Counted from the first letter of the stretch, positions 36,042 to 44,365 are shown. The stretch is 64,000 nucleotides of DNA from Bifidobacterium coryneforme (GCF_000737865.1 NZ_CP007287.1:1620972-1684971), one strand, 5' to 3'. The notes: a model not told the origin generated them from the sequence alone. A program made the numbers and translations.

Positions 36042-36521
36042 TCAGGCAGTGGGGCTGACCGCCGGTATGACATCCGATGTTACCGCCACCGGCTCACCGG
36101 CCTGTGCGGATTCTTCGACGATGAATCCTTCGAACCCTTCGTCCGTATGCGGCTTCAGAGGCGTGACCAAGTTCCCTTCATTGGTCTGCCAGAGCTCGAT
36201 CTCGTCCGTAAAGTCCGAGGACAAAAGCGCTCTCATCTCCACCACCGAGGCGGAGTTGACATATACCGGGCACTTGATGGAGTTGGGTCCGCCCTCCTGG
36301 GAATCCTCCGCACTTCCGTCCGGGTTGGGAATAAAGGAGAGCCTGCCTCCACCGATGCGGGGCAACCTGTCCTCACGCCGCCGCCCGGCACCCCTGAACA
36401 CACGCTCATTCAAAGACTGGGAGAAGGCGCGATTCGCTGATTCCCCGCGCGCCAGACGCAGGACGTAGACGATGAATGCCACCACTACCAGCACCCATAT
36501 GAGCACAATCACCCAGACCAT
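36042..36521 (-). CDS. Single-pass membrane protein of unknown function
   Basis: 159 residues. An N-terminal helix (VWVIVLIWVLVVVAFIVYVLRLA) is followed by an Arg-rich segment, then a domain with an IKCPVYVNSASVVEMRALLSSDFTDEIELWQT pattern and a Pro/Glu tail. No family recognised. It likely lies with its C-terminal domain in the cytoplasm because the Arg-rich stretch follows the helix. Same strand as ftsY, 190 bases upstream of it, and divergent from the RAM-domain gene. Confidence 0.65.
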   Translation of the reverse strand: MVWVIVLIWVLVVVAFIVYVLRLARGESANRAFSQSLNERVFRGAGRRREDRLPRIGGGRLSFIPNPDGSAEDSQEGGPNSIKCPVYVNSASVVEMRALLSSDFTDEIELWQTNEGNLVTPLKPHTDEGFEGFIVEESAQAGEPVAVTSDVIPAVSPTA

Positions 36522-36684
36522 GGTCTCATTCTCTCAGACGGAGATGCCGATGTGGTGGCAATGGTTGAATATGCCAACCTATTTCACAAGCTGACCCGTG
36601 ATGCTCCACGCTGTGGACCATGCCCGCGGCGGCCGACCGGCAGACCATATACTGGGCATCAGCACACCTAGGCAAGGAGCCGCC

Positions 36685-36963
36685 ATGACAAACGCCATCG
36701 TACTGATTACGGTCCAGTCCGACAGAATCAACGAAGTGGCACGTGCCATTGTCGAAATCGACGGGGTCAAGGATGTCTATTCCGTGGCTGGAGAGGTCGA
36801 CCTGGTGGCCGTGGTCTCCACTGGCAAGTTCGACGATCTGACCGCCGTCATCCCCGGTGGCATCGCCAAGGTACCCGGCGTGACCGGAACCCAGACCCTT
36901 ACGGCCTTCCGCACATATTCCCGTGAAGACATGGACGCCGCATACGACCTCGGCCTGGACTGA
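36685..36963 (+). CDS. Stand-alone Lrp/AsnC ligand-binding (RAM) domain protein
   Basis: 92 residues, just the alpha/beta RAM sensor domain of Lrp/AsnC regulators, no helix-turn-helix. Visible are ITVQSDRINEVARAIVEIDGVKDVYSVAGEVDLVAVVST and a closing TLTAFRTYSREDMDAAYDLGLD. Such small proteins form amino-acid-binding oligomers and are common in actinobacteria; targets are unknown. AAGGAG stands seven bases from the ATG. Confidence 0.85.
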   Translation: MTNAIVLITVQSDRINEVARAIVEIDGVKDVYSVAGEVDLVAVVSTGKFDDLTAVIPGGIAKVPGVTGTQTLTAFRTYSREDMDAAYDLGLD

Positions 36964-37053
36964 TTCACTGACCCTCGACGGTTATCGGAGCTGCTCGCGG
37001 CTCGCGGGTCCGCCTCTGTGCAGATCACCTATATGAGCGGACGGACCCGTACC

Positions 37054-37596
37054 TTATAAGTCAATCCAGTACCGCTGAATTCCAAGCCCGTTTGCTGTAT
37101 ATCGGGTGTCTTCCAGCCTGCCGCCATTCGACAGGATGGTCTGTCGGCTGCCCTCATTATGTTCGTCGCAGGTGACCAGAACCCTGTCCAGCCCTTCCTG
37201 CCGGGCCACACCCAGGCAGTCTGCCAACATTTGATTGGCGTACCCACGACGCCGCCTGTCCGGGCGGACCGAATAGCCGATATTTCCTCCCAGCTCCAGC
37301 AGATAATCATTCAAATCGAGGCGCAACTGAATCATCCCGACCAGAGTCCCATCAGGCTCCAAGGCCAGGAATTGCAAGGCCGGCACGTATCCCGGAGGCA
37401 GGTTCTCCCCCTCGGCCTCATTGACGACCTGGGGCAACCAGTGCCGCCTGACCTGCTCAAGCGACGTGCAGTCCTCCAGACACCCCAGACCAGCCAGTTC
37501 ATCACCGGCTACGGCCTTGCATGCCTGCATGTACTCCCATGCCTCGTCGGCATACCCCGTCGAAGCCGCATCGAGACGAACCAATCGAATAGCCAT
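37054..37596 (-). CDS. GNAT-family N-acetyltransferase
   Basis: About 180 residues of the GNAT fold. Acetyl-CoA-binding motif A is YSVRPDRRRRGYANQMLADCLGVARQEG (R-R-G-Y-A type P-loop), preceded by the beta4 strand LVGMIQLRLDLN and followed by VTCDEHNEGSRQTILSNGGRLE. The ATG at 37596 has AAGGAG upstream. Resembles acetyltransferases that modify amino groups of small molecules or protein N-termini; substrate unknown. Ends 80 bases after the convergent RAM gene. Confidence 0.85.
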   Translation of the reverse strand: MAIRLVRLDAASTGYADEAWEYMQACKAVAGDELAGLGCLEDCTSLEQVRRHWLPQVVNEAEGENLPPGYVPALQFLALEPDGTLVGMIQLRLDLNDYLLELGGNIGYSVRPDRRRRGYANQMLADCLGVARQEGLDRVLVTCDEHNEGSRQTILSNGGRLEDTRYTANGLGIQRYWIDL

Positions 37597-37741
37597 ACCC
37601 GCTCCTTGATTAGCCAACATTCTACACGCCGCGAAACGAAGCCTTGGTTGCTCTTCTTTCCGTCATCTCACCTGACACCATACCTCGGAAGAAACCGCGA
37701 GATTGGAAAATATCGTCCCAGCCGTGTATTTTTGTTGTGTT

Positions 37742-37814
37742 GCCCCTCTGGCTCAATGGTTAGAGCAGCGTCCTTTTAAGTCGTGGGTTCTCGGTTCGAA
37801 TCCGAGGGGGGGCA
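37742..37814 (+). tRNA. tRNA-Lys (anticodon TTT)
   Basis: A cloverleaf can be drawn by hand. The acceptor is GCCCCTC with GGGGGGC, the D stem is GCTC/GAGC with the GG pair in the loop, and the anticodon loop CTTTTAA has TTT at 34-36. The T arm is CTCGG-TTCGAAT-CCGAG and the discriminator A is followed by CA. The anticodon stem GCGTC/GTCGT has one T-T mismatch. It marks the left edge of the accessory island. The 3' end was searched for downstream by eye; no repeat was found, so an att site is not shown. Confidence 0.85.
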
Positions 37815-37937
37815 CAAATCTGCTCTTGCGGCACGGCTAGGTACCTAAGTCCGCACGTTTTTCCATAGTACCCGTTTCTCTCCGACATGTACGAACCCGG
37901 GATAGGACTGAGCAGCCCAGGCCAAGAAAGAGGAAGC

Positions 37938-38948
37938 ATGGATAAGGAACCAACCTCCGGCGACCAGGAAATCAGTCCTCCATCCGGCCTGGAGGACTCC
38001 CAGACCCCTCCAGCGTCCGAATCCGCAGAGGACACCGACGGAGCGACCAGGACCCGGCCCAGGTGGATGATCCCAGTCGTCACCGCCGCCGCCGTGGTTG
38101 TCCTTATTGCAGCTGGCCTGATCTGCTGGCGGGTGGTTTCCAATCGTCAACACACCCAAGCTGTTGAGCGGTGCTCCGGGGCCGTGGCGCGTCTGGAGAA
38201 GCCGGCCGGCGGTGCCGCCGCCAGGACGGCACGCTACCAGGAGGCTGCAGGTATCAGCTCCGATCAGGTCAAGGATGTCAAGACGGTGATTGCCATGGCC
38301 AGGGCCGTCAAAAACGCCGGCGGCATCAAGCCGCAGCCGGTCAGGTGCGATGCGTCCATGAAAACTCAGGACCTTGAGGCCGCCGCCGACAAGGCGAAGG
38401 ACCTGAACGACAGGTACGACAAGCTGGACCGGGCCGCGAAGGCGGTTCTGGCCTCCCGGGACGCGAAGGACCTGGACGACGCACGCACCGCCCTGGCCGC
38501 GAAGAGGGAAGAGGCCTCCAGGCTGCTGGGCGACAGCGACGGGAAGGTGACGGACAACACCACCCGCGAGACCCTGCAACAGGCCATCGGCCAGGCCGAG
38601 CAGACCAAGGGCGACAAGGCGAAGGCCTGGCGGGATGCGGTCGGTCCGCTCCAGTCGGCCATCGACCAGGTGAACGCCTCCATGCAGGCCAAGACCCAGG
38701 CGGACCAGCAGGCCGCAGAAGAAGCCGCACAGGCGGCGGCGCAGCAGGCCCAGGCCGTCCAGCAGGCGAGACCCTCCTACGGGCGAGGTGGAGGCGGAGG
38801 CTGGTCAGCCCCCGCGCCGGCCGCTCCTGCACCCTCAGTACCTCGAGGAGGAAACTCCAGCGATGACTTCAATTGGGAGCAGTGGCTGCAAACTCAAGTG
38901 CCACTCGGCAATGGATGCAATTCAGCTGGTGTGTGCGCCATTGGGTGA
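37938..38948 (+). CDS. Membrane-anchored helical protein, paralogue 1 (unknown function)
   Basis: About 336 residues. The N-terminal 40 residues are acidic and disordered, then one helix (WMIPVVTAAAVVVLIAAGLICWRVV), then an extracellular region rich in Ala/Lys/Asp that looks coiled-coil (YDKLDRAAKAVLASRDAKDLDDARTALAAKREEASRLL). The end is glutamine/alanine-rich, then Gly-rich (GRGGGGGWSAPAP) and finishes GCNSAGVCAIG with two cysteines. AGAGGAAGC precedes the ATG at 37938. Two paralogues lie in this island. Function unknown; similar proteins are sometimes named colicin transporter, without support that I can see. Confidence 0.75.
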   Translation: MDKEPTSGDQEISPPSGLEDSQTPPASESAEDTDGATRTRPRWMIPVVTAAAVVVLIAAGLICWRVVSNRQHTQAVERCSGAVARLEKPAGGAAARTARYQEAAGISSDQVKDVKTVIAMARAVKNAGGIKPQPVRCDASMKTQDLEAAADKAKDLNDRYDKLDRAAKAVLASRDAKDLDDARTALAAKREEASRLLGDSDGKVTDNTTRETLQQAIGQAEQTKGDKAKAWRDAVGPLQSAIDQVNASMQAKTQADQQAAEEAAQAAAQQAQAVQQARPSYGRGGGGGWSAPAPAAPAPSVPRGGNSSDDFNWEQWLQTQVPLGNGCNSAGVCAIG

Positions 38949-38962
38949 TTGATTAAAGATGT

Positions 38963-39011
38963 GCCAGCGGGACCGGTTTCTTGCAGGTCTCCTATCCCGC
39001 TGGCTTTTATT
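38963..39011 (+). terminator. Terminator of paralogue 1
   Basis: GCCAGCGGGA (38963-38972) pairs with TCCCGCTGGC (38995-39004), followed by TTTTATT. The same hairpin, slightly diverged, follows paralogue 2 at 42514-42559. Confidence 0.85.
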
Positions 39012-39063
39012 GTGGACGACCATAAGGCCGTCCCCTTCATAATATCGGAAGGGAATTGAGAAT

Positions 39064-39352
39064 GTGCAAAAGTCAGGGAAGATCAGGGCCTGGGCCGGTC
39101 GACTCGGGCGGCTGGACTCCGGGACGATGCTGCGCAAGGGCCTTGCCGCCGCGGTGGCGGGGCCTCGATGTTGGCGGGTGTCCCCGCCGCTTTCGCCGGT
39201 GGCGGTGCGGGCAATTCGGACGGCCAGGGCGGAGGGGTGATGGACACCCAAGTCAGCTGAGTCCATCAGGAGGCGGATAATCGCACGTTCGGCCCCGCTG
39301 CGGATCTGAACAGTGTCCACAATGCGCTTGGCCGGATGGAGGTGACCATGCT
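39064..39352 (+). pseudogene. Frameshifted remnant of a secreted surface protein
   Basis: The translation starts well: MLRKGLAAAVAG (ATG at 39127) is a signal-peptide start. The frame then shifts within GGGG near 39160 and continues SMLAGVPAAFAGGGAGNSDG..., a typical signal-peptide end, up to VMDTQVS, a stop, and still in frame VHQEADNRTFGPAADLNSVHNALGRM. This resembles the N-terminus of bifidobacterial secreted surface proteins. A frameshift, a stop codon and no remaining downstream domain make it dead. Its 3' part lies opposite the last 30 or so codons of repA, which suggests the element breakpoint near 39350. Confidence 0.6.
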
Positions 39353-40419
39353 TCCCGGACGGCGTAGCCCATGCCCAGAAGGCCCTGAATGAGGCCGATG
39401 CCAAATGCCTGCCCCGCTTCAACGAGGTTCTCCCGGACCAGTTCGGGCAGAGGCAGTGCCAAGTGGTCTGTATAGGTGTCATAATCGGCATCAACGAGCA
39501 ATTCAGGGGACCTGTACAGGCAGAGTCCGCCCCTTTCGAAGCTGTATCTCAGCCGTCCCTCTTTGCCGGCCTCAATCAGGGTCGCATCCCACAGGGCGGC
39601 CACATGTTGCAGCCCCTTCTTGAAGTGGGTCACGAAGTTCCTGGTTTCGGCGTAGTTGGAACCCATCTGCTTCTGCAACGTCGTCCAGGGGATGACCGGG
39701 GTCCGGTGGTAGCTCGAATGGTTGAGCGCGCATATGCGCTGGGACAGCCAGGCGTAGATGTCGAAATCAACGCCCTTCCCGGTCATGGTGAGCAGTTCCA
39801 CTATCTCGGTTGACAGCGACGTGCTCCTGGACATCCTGTCCCAGGTCTCCTTCGTGAGCTTGATGTACGACCCCTCGGAGGCCGCGTCCTTCGGGGTGTA
39901 CCGGGACCACCCTACATCTGATTTTTCGACCAGGGTCACGTCCTTGCCAGTCACCCAGCCTGTCTCCGGCGGGGTCCCCGTCCTGGTTATGGTCATGCTG
40001 AAGTCGGAGAGGGCACTGATCTGGTGGCTGAAGTCGTCGTAGTCGGCCGCCGTGGGTTTCCTGTGCATTCCCAGGTCGTTCATCAGCTCCCTCAGCGTGG
40101 AGGGGAGCATGATGACGCGGTCGGTGTTGTGGTCCTTCTGGCGCACCACCTGGGTGCTTATCCATACCAGGAGCAGTCTGGCCTTCTTCCCATAGGGCCA
40201 GATGTGGGTGACCCCGCCATCTTCGTTCTGGATGGTGTGGGGGTGGATGACGTACGTCAGGTTGCCGTTGGTCCTGACCCACTTGGCGGTGTCAGGCCCG
40301 GGGTTGCGGATGGGGAGTCCTATGCGGCAGAAGTCCTGCATCAGGTATGAGCGGTTCTGCCTGCCGAGCTGCTGCCATTGCAACCCGTCCGGAGAGTCCG
40401 GTTTGTAGTAATCCGTCAT
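39253..40419 (-). CDS. repA: Plasmid replication initiation protein RepA-like
   Basis: 388 residues resembling the RepA_C family. The N-terminal and central parts match: RIGLPIRNPGPDTAKWVRTNGNLTY, HIWPYGKKARLLLVWISTQVVRQ, DRVIMLPSTLRELMNDLGM, IELTMTGKGVDFDIYAWLSQR-type helices, and SFERGGLCLYRSPELL. The final Cys/His/Pro/Arg-rich stretch after about residue 355 is antisense to the surface-protein remnant, so it may be chimeric. GAGAG precedes the ATG. Evidence of an integrated small plasmid or replicative element; partitioning or mobilisation genes are absent nearby. Confidence 0.8.
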   Translation of the reverse strand: MTDYYKPDSPDGLQWQQLGRQNRSYLMQDFCRIGLPIRNPGPDTAKWVRTNGNLTYVIHPHTIQNEDGGVTHIWPYGKKARLLLVWISTQVVRQKDHNTDRVIMLPSTLRELMNDLGMHRKPTAADYDDFSHQISALSDFSMTITRTGTPPETGWVTGKDVTLVEKSDVGWSRYTPKDAASEGSYIKLTKETWDRMSRSTSLSTEIVELLTMTGKGVDFDIYAWLSQRICALNHSSYHRTPVIPWTTLQKQMGSNYAETRNFVTHFKKGLQHVAALWDATLIEAGKEGRLRYSFERGGLCLYRSPELLVDADYDTYTDHLALPLPELVRENLVEAGQAFGIGLIQGLLGMGYAVREAWSPPSGQAHCGHCSDPQRGRTCDYPPPDGLS

Positions 40420-40457
40420 ATGGGGTACACTCTCTCTTGTTCAATTCATTTTCTGAC

Positions 40458-40484
40458 CTCCGTTCTGTTACAGCAGGCGGAGGT
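40458..40484. other. Hairpin in the repA leader
   Basis: CCTCCG (40458-40463) pairs with CGGAGG (40479-40484), followed on the plus strand by TTTCTTCTT. On the plus strand it looks like a terminator; on the minus strand it lies in the repA leader, 40-65 bases before the start. It could be copy-number control or the end of an antisense RNA. Confidence 0.45.
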
Positions 40485-40651
40485 TTCTTCTTGTTCAGGC
40501 CCATCATACCCATGAATCGGGGACCCCTTTCAGCGGCCTCTGGAAGTCCCGTTACGGGCGGTTAGTTCCTGTTTGGCTTTCCCTCGTCTTGGATTCGATA
40601 AAATCGGGAATTCCCCTTTTCCGGTCTTTGGCTGATGGGTTGTTGTCGGGT

Positions 40652-40990
40652 CTATTGGCCTGTTCTATGGAAGTCCGTCAGTGCATCCTCTATGCGTCGA
40701 ACGAGTAGATCCGTTCGTTGCAGTGCCGGTTTGTCCTGTTCCGCCAGGCTCAGGATCCGTGAATACTCGTCGGCCGGGTTCTTGCCGAACATCGTGCATA
40801 CCGAGGTGAATTCACCCACGGTCAGCGGGGTGCTGCTGTAGTGGAATATCCTGTATAGCCTCGACTCCGAGCAGTCCAGCAACGTGGCCAGGTCGCGGGC
40901 GTTGATTTTCGGCTTGTTTTCACGGAGAAAGTGTCTGACGAGGTCGATTGTCCCCTTGTCGATGGCGGTCCATTGGCTAGCCTTCATCAT
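40652..40990 (-). CDS. Small helix-turn-helix protein
   Basis: About 112 residues. A central region, INARDLATLLDCSESRLYRIFHYSSTPLTVGEFTSVCTMFG, reads as a phage/plasmid Cro or XRE-type helix-turn-helix. The rest is helical with an acidic/basic end. Upstream of repA on the same strand, a typical place for a plasmid copy or repression regulator. Two in-frame ATGs stand at 40990 and 40987; no strong ribosome site. Function is inference. Confidence 0.65.
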   Translation of the reverse strand: MMKASQWTAIDKGTIDLVRHFLRENKPKINARDLATLLDCSESRLYRIFHYSSTPLTVGEFTSVCTMFGKNPADEYSRILSLAEQDKPALQRTDLLVRRIEDALTDFHRTGQ

Positions 40991-41317
40991 GATGACCCAG
41001 TTTACATGAACGGCTCTTCAAAGCCCGGTAAATCGTCTTCTGTCCACGGGAAGTTTACCGGGGCTGGGGTCCTCCAGGCCCAGGCCGTCCAGCATTGTCA
41101 GGTAACACGTTCTTCTTGCTCATTGATCAATGATGGTCGCATTATGCTTATCGTGTTTGATCTCCCTCGCGGCGCGAAGTGGGAGACCCGGCAGGTGCAC
41201 GGTTCATGAGCAGTGACGCAGTCGGTGCAGTCAGGGAAGGGGAGACGGGATGATGCATAAGTCGACGGACATCTCCCCGGAGAGGCCGCTTCATGCTGCG
41301 CGGACCGGATGCCCGCA

Positions 41318-41346
41318 GGAAATAGAAAACCCCCGGTTGCCCGGGG
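41318..41346 (-). terminator. Orphan minus-strand terminator
   Basis: CCCCCGG (41329-41335) pairs with CCGGGGG (41340-41346), and on the minus strand the stem is followed by TTTTCTATTT. No supported minus-strand gene lies just before it; the DNA on that side is paralogue 2 in the opposite orientation. It may end a small antisense RNA started near 41400-41700. Confidence 0.5.
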
Positions 41347-41522
41347 GAGCACACGTTCGGGACCGGTGAAATCCGGTGACTTATCAGCCAAGATTAATCA
41401 CCGGCACAACCGAATCCCATTGAGGTAAGGATGAACATGTACAAGGATCCACTTGTAACACGGAGCCTCGCGCTTTCCTCTGATGTCGTAGGGAATCGTA
41501 CACGTTCGCAGGAAGAGGGGAT

Positions 41523-42500
41523 ATGAACAAGGAAGAGGAAGAACGGATCACGAAGACCGTGGCCGATGCGGAGGAACCCGATCAGGGCCGCGCGCCGGAC
41601 AAGGACGATGCAGCCGAGGGGCACACCCGGCAGGGGACTGTGATTATTCCCCTCCTTGTGCTGGTTTCCCTTGTGGTTGCAGTGGTTGTTGTTTGTCTCG
41701 TCTATACGGGGATGTCGCACCACTCGGTCAAAGAGCGGTGTTCCATGGACGCAGCCTCCCTTGAGGAGTCTTCCGCATCCAGGGCCGCCCTCTGGAGGAA
41801 GGCCTGGGCGGTCAGTTCCGATCAGGTCAAGGATGCCAAGACGGTGGTCGCCATGGCCAGGGCCGTCAAGAACGCCGGCGGCATCAAACCCGAGACTGTC
41901 AGGTGTGATGCCTCCATGTCCACGAAAGATCTGAAGGCTGCCAAGCAGAAGGCTGAAGACCTGGACAGCAAGTACGACAAGCTGGACAAGGCCGCGAAGG
42001 CAGTTCTGACCTCCAGGGACGCGAAGGACCTGGACGATGCACGCACCGCCCTGGGCGTAAAGAGGGAAGAGGCCTCCAGGCTGCTGAGCGACAGCGACGG
42101 CAAAGTGGCGGACAACACCACCCGCGAGACTTTACAGAAGGCCATCATCCTGGCCGACCTGGCCAAGGGCAAGGCCAAGGACTACCGGGATGCGGCCGGT
42201 CCGCTCCAGGCGGCCATCGACCAAGTGAACGCCTCCATGCAGGCCAAGGCCCAGGCGGACCAGCAGGCCGCAGAACAGGCGGCACAGCAGGCGACCCCAT
42301 CCTACGGCGGCGGATACACGCCTTCCTACCGGCCCTCCTACGGGCAGGGCGGTGGCGGAGGCTGGTCAGCCCCCGCGCCAGTCCAGCAGCCCGCACCTTC
42401 AACATCACAAGGAAGTAGCCAGAAATGGAATGACTTCATCAATGAGCCTGATAACTCAATGCACGGCTGTAGGCCGGATGGCGGCTGTGGCATTGGGTGA
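41523..42500 (+). CDS. Membrane-anchored helical protein, paralogue 2
   Basis: 325 residues, same plan as paralogue 1: acidic start, one helix (VIIPLLVLVSLVVAVVVVCLVYTG), Ala/Lys/Asp coiled-coil-like stretch (KYDKLDKAAKAVLTSRDAKDLDDARTALGVKREEASRLLSDSDGKVADNTTRE), Gln/Ala, then Gly/Tyr/Pro-rich tail (YGQGGGGGWSAPAP) and a C-terminus MHGCRPDGGCGIG with two Cys. Middle sequences are highly similar at DNA level to paralogue 1, about 3.56 kb apart. GGAAGAGGGGAT precedes the ATG. Confidence 0.75.
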   Translation: MNKEEEERITKTVADAEEPDQGRAPDKDDAAEGHTRQGTVIIPLLVLVSLVVAVVVVCLVYTGMSHHSVKERCSMDAASLEESSASRAALWRKAWAVSSDQVKDAKTVVAMARAVKNAGGIKPETVRCDASMSTKDLKAAKQKAEDLDSKYDKLDKAAKAVLTSRDAKDLDDARTALGVKREEASRLLSDSDGKVADNTTRETLQKAIILADLAKGKAKDYRDAAGPLQAAIDQVNASMQAKAQADQQAAEQAAQQATPSYGGGYTPSYRPSYGQGGGGGWSAPAPVQQPAPSTSQGSSQKWNDFINEPDNSMHGCRPDGGCGIG

Positions 42501-42513
42501 TTGATCAAGATGT

Positions 42514-42559
42514 GCCAGCAGGGCCGGGTTCTTGGAAGGTTCCTCTCCCGCTGGCTTTT
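42514..42559 (+). terminator. Terminator of paralogue 2
   Basis: GCCAGC (42514-42519) with the following GGG pairs with CCCGCTGGC (42547-42555), with a bulged A, then TTTT. It is the diverged twin of the terminator at 38963-39011, showing the duplication includes the gene end. Confidence 0.75.
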
Positions 42560-42830
42560 CACGGACGACCATGAGTTGGTGTACAAGTTTGATGTGGTGG
42601 CGCATGGTCCGGAGACGGGCCTTGCTCCCGCCCACTCTTGGAATGGTACCTGGATTACTCCCTTAACCTCCCCGGAGGAGGCATTCGAGGGCCTTGGATA
42701 CTCGGCTAGTCGAGACCCAGTAGCTGCTGGACGGACAGTTCGATTTCTGTCTATGCCTGCCGAGGTTCCCTTCTTGGCTATGCTGCAATTCACCGTCAGG
42801 AACCGACCGACATGACGCATTCAGCTCTTT
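42560..42830. other. Intergenic DNA, no feature seen
   Basis: About 270 bases between the terminator of paralogue 2 and the Fic gene end. A plus frame of 104 codons overlaps it from 42501, but it begins inside the terminator and has no ribosome site, so it is not taken. Nothing else supported. Confidence 0.3.
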
Positions 42831-43421
42831 CTAGTCACGCGGTCTTACGACCCTGTCGAACATGCGACGCAGACCGCTTTGGTCGCCGAGGACGGCGTTC
42901 TTCGACGCTTGGATGTTCTCCTCTTTGGATATGCGGATCCAGGGAATCTCCCACCCCGCTTCATGCGCAACGATGCTCCAATAGGCCCGCTGGGTCCTGC
43001 CGTTGCCCTCACGGAACGGATGGATCACGTTCAGGTTGTCGAAGTTGACGGCCAGCCTGGCAACGAACCTGTCCCTGTCCATTCCCCTAAGCCGATGGTC
43101 CTCCCTGAAAACCTCCTCGTAGTACCGGATGGCCGTGCGGAAGGTGACGACGGGTTGGAACAATGGCCCGCCACCTTTACTCATGTCCACCGTCCTCAAC
43201 TCCCCCGCCCACTCATATACATCCTGGAACAGGGCCTTGTGCATCTCCTGGACCTGCCTAAAAGTGCCGTCGATTTTCGGCGGGTTCTCCATGAGCTCGT
43301 TCATTCTCAGGAACACCAGATCGTTTTCCCTGCACTCCAGATCCGACCAAGTAGTCGCCCCGACCTTGTTTCTGAGCACGTCGGCGCCTTCTACGAGATA
43401 GGGATCTTGCGGCGCGCCCAT
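42831..43421 (-). CDS. Fic-domain protein (toxin of a Fic/antitoxin pair)
   Basis: 196 residues. The Fic core has the active motif HPFREGNGRTQRAYW (about residues 125-140), complete for AMP transfer: His, the Phe-x-x-Gly-Asn-Gly-Arg loop. The N-terminal region starts MGAPQDPYLVEGADVLRNKVGATTWSDLECRENDLVFLRMNEL. Fic proteins of this class adenylylate targets such as gyrase or topoisomerase IV. It lies one base after the stop of a small antitoxin gene (TGAGATG), so the pair is coupled. No inhibitory helix is inside the chain, as expected for class I Fic with a separate antitoxin. Confidence 0.88.
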   Translation of the reverse strand: MGAPQDPYLVEGADVLRNKVGATTWSDLECRENDLVFLRMNELMENPPKIDGTFRQVQEMHKALFQDVYEWAGELRTVDMSKGGGPLFQPVVTFRTAIRYYEEVFREDHRLRGMDRDRFVARLAVNFDNLNVIHPFREGNGRTQRAYWSIVAHEAGWEIPWIRISKEENIQASKNAVLGDQSGLRRMFDRVVRPRD

Positions 43422-43422
43422 C

Positions 43423-43602
43423 TCAGGACTCCAGTCCGTAATGAGATCTGGTCCGCTTGACCAGAGTGGGAATGTCGGTCCGCCCCTCGACCCACTCTCG
43501 GACCTGCTCACGCATCCAGGGCGTGATGGATCCGCTCTCCATCTCTATGGAGTGGATGCTCTCCTCCACAATCTCCCTGCGGCCATGAATCTCCGTCGTC
43601 AT
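43423..43602 (-). CDS. Small VbhA-like antitoxin of the Fic protein
   Basis: 59 residues from an ATG at 43602 to a TGA at 43423-43425. It contains SIEMES, which fits the inhibitory helix pattern S-x-x-x-E of class I Fic antitoxins, followed by a helical region REQVREWVEGRTDIPTLVKRTRSHYG resembling the VbhA/YfgG-type fold. In class I pairs the Glu of this helix blocks the Fic nucleotide site. Directly upstream of fic on the same strand. Confidence 0.75.
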   Translation of the reverse strand: MTTEIHGRREIVEESIHSIEMESGSITPWMREQVREWVEGRTDIPTLVKRTRSHYGLES

Positions 43603-44365
43603 GTCCCTTCACCTTCCCACCAGGTCATAGTTGAGGCCCCGGTAATCTGCGTCGGTCTCCCCAGATACAACCTGGAGCTTCAACAAGTCTCTTCCTTGGA
43701 CACCTGACAAGCACACCCCACTCATGACGAAGGACCCTCTGTGCAGGGAGGCGCATGCCCGACTGTGCCAGGCCCTCTATATCCTACGTGGACGATTAGC
43801 CCCCCCCCCCTCAGTTTCGTCATATCTCTTATCTTCCTGACTTCCCCTTGTTGGGGTCGGGAACTGGGGCTGTTCTGATTGGTTCGCTGTTCGTACACCG
43901 TTTTCTTGAGATTCATAGATTCCTCACTTTCCATAACGTAAAGGTTCACATGTTTTGAACGAAAAACGGGGCGCAACGAAAAAAAAAATCAAAAGGAATA
44001 TGGAACTGTCAAAAACACAAGGCAATTGAGCGACTCGACCTATCCAGAAGTCCCGGTTGAGGGATCACGACGAATTGAAAAGTAAGCAGAGGCTCTATCA
44101 GGGTTCGCTGCTGTCCTGGACGACAGCAACAGGTCCGCATCCCCAATCATTTTGAGGTAGGCTCGTATCCGGTGTTCACTGACTTCTAAGAGGTTGACGC
44201 GCAATGAGACGGCAGAAGACAGGAGCACCGCCCGGACAGCACGAGGTACCGATGCCCTAGGGCGATAGGCAGGAAGCACCCAAGGCTCCGTCGGTCTTCA
44301 CTTCCCGTCGACCTGTGCGAACCTGGAGGGAGAACCAAGTGGCCCGAAGCCGAGAAAGAGGAACC
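43603..44365. other. Long intergenic region with C11 tract and A-rich patch
   Basis: About 760 bases with no supported gene. Features seen: a run of eleven C at 43800-43810; an AT-richer stretch 43820-44030 including ten A (43979-43988), with a possible regulatory role; and 60-70 bases directly before paralogue 3 that resemble the upstream DNA of paralogue 1 (CGAACCNGG... CGAGAAAGAGGAA). A minus-strand frame crossing the C run (about 43722-43976) would be switched by tract length, but coding is not convincing. Confidence 0.45.
43800..43810. repeat. Homopolymeric C tract (11)
   Basis: Eleven consecutive C on the plus strand (G on the minus strand), 198 bases upstream of the Fic antitoxin start. 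Tracts this long can slip in replication. Its location near a toxin-antitoxin promoter is the only reason for interest. Confidence 0.6.

Noticed and set aside
42501-42815. 104-codon frame after paralogue 2
   Set aside because: It begins inside the terminator of paralogue 2, has no ribosome site, and resembles no protein.
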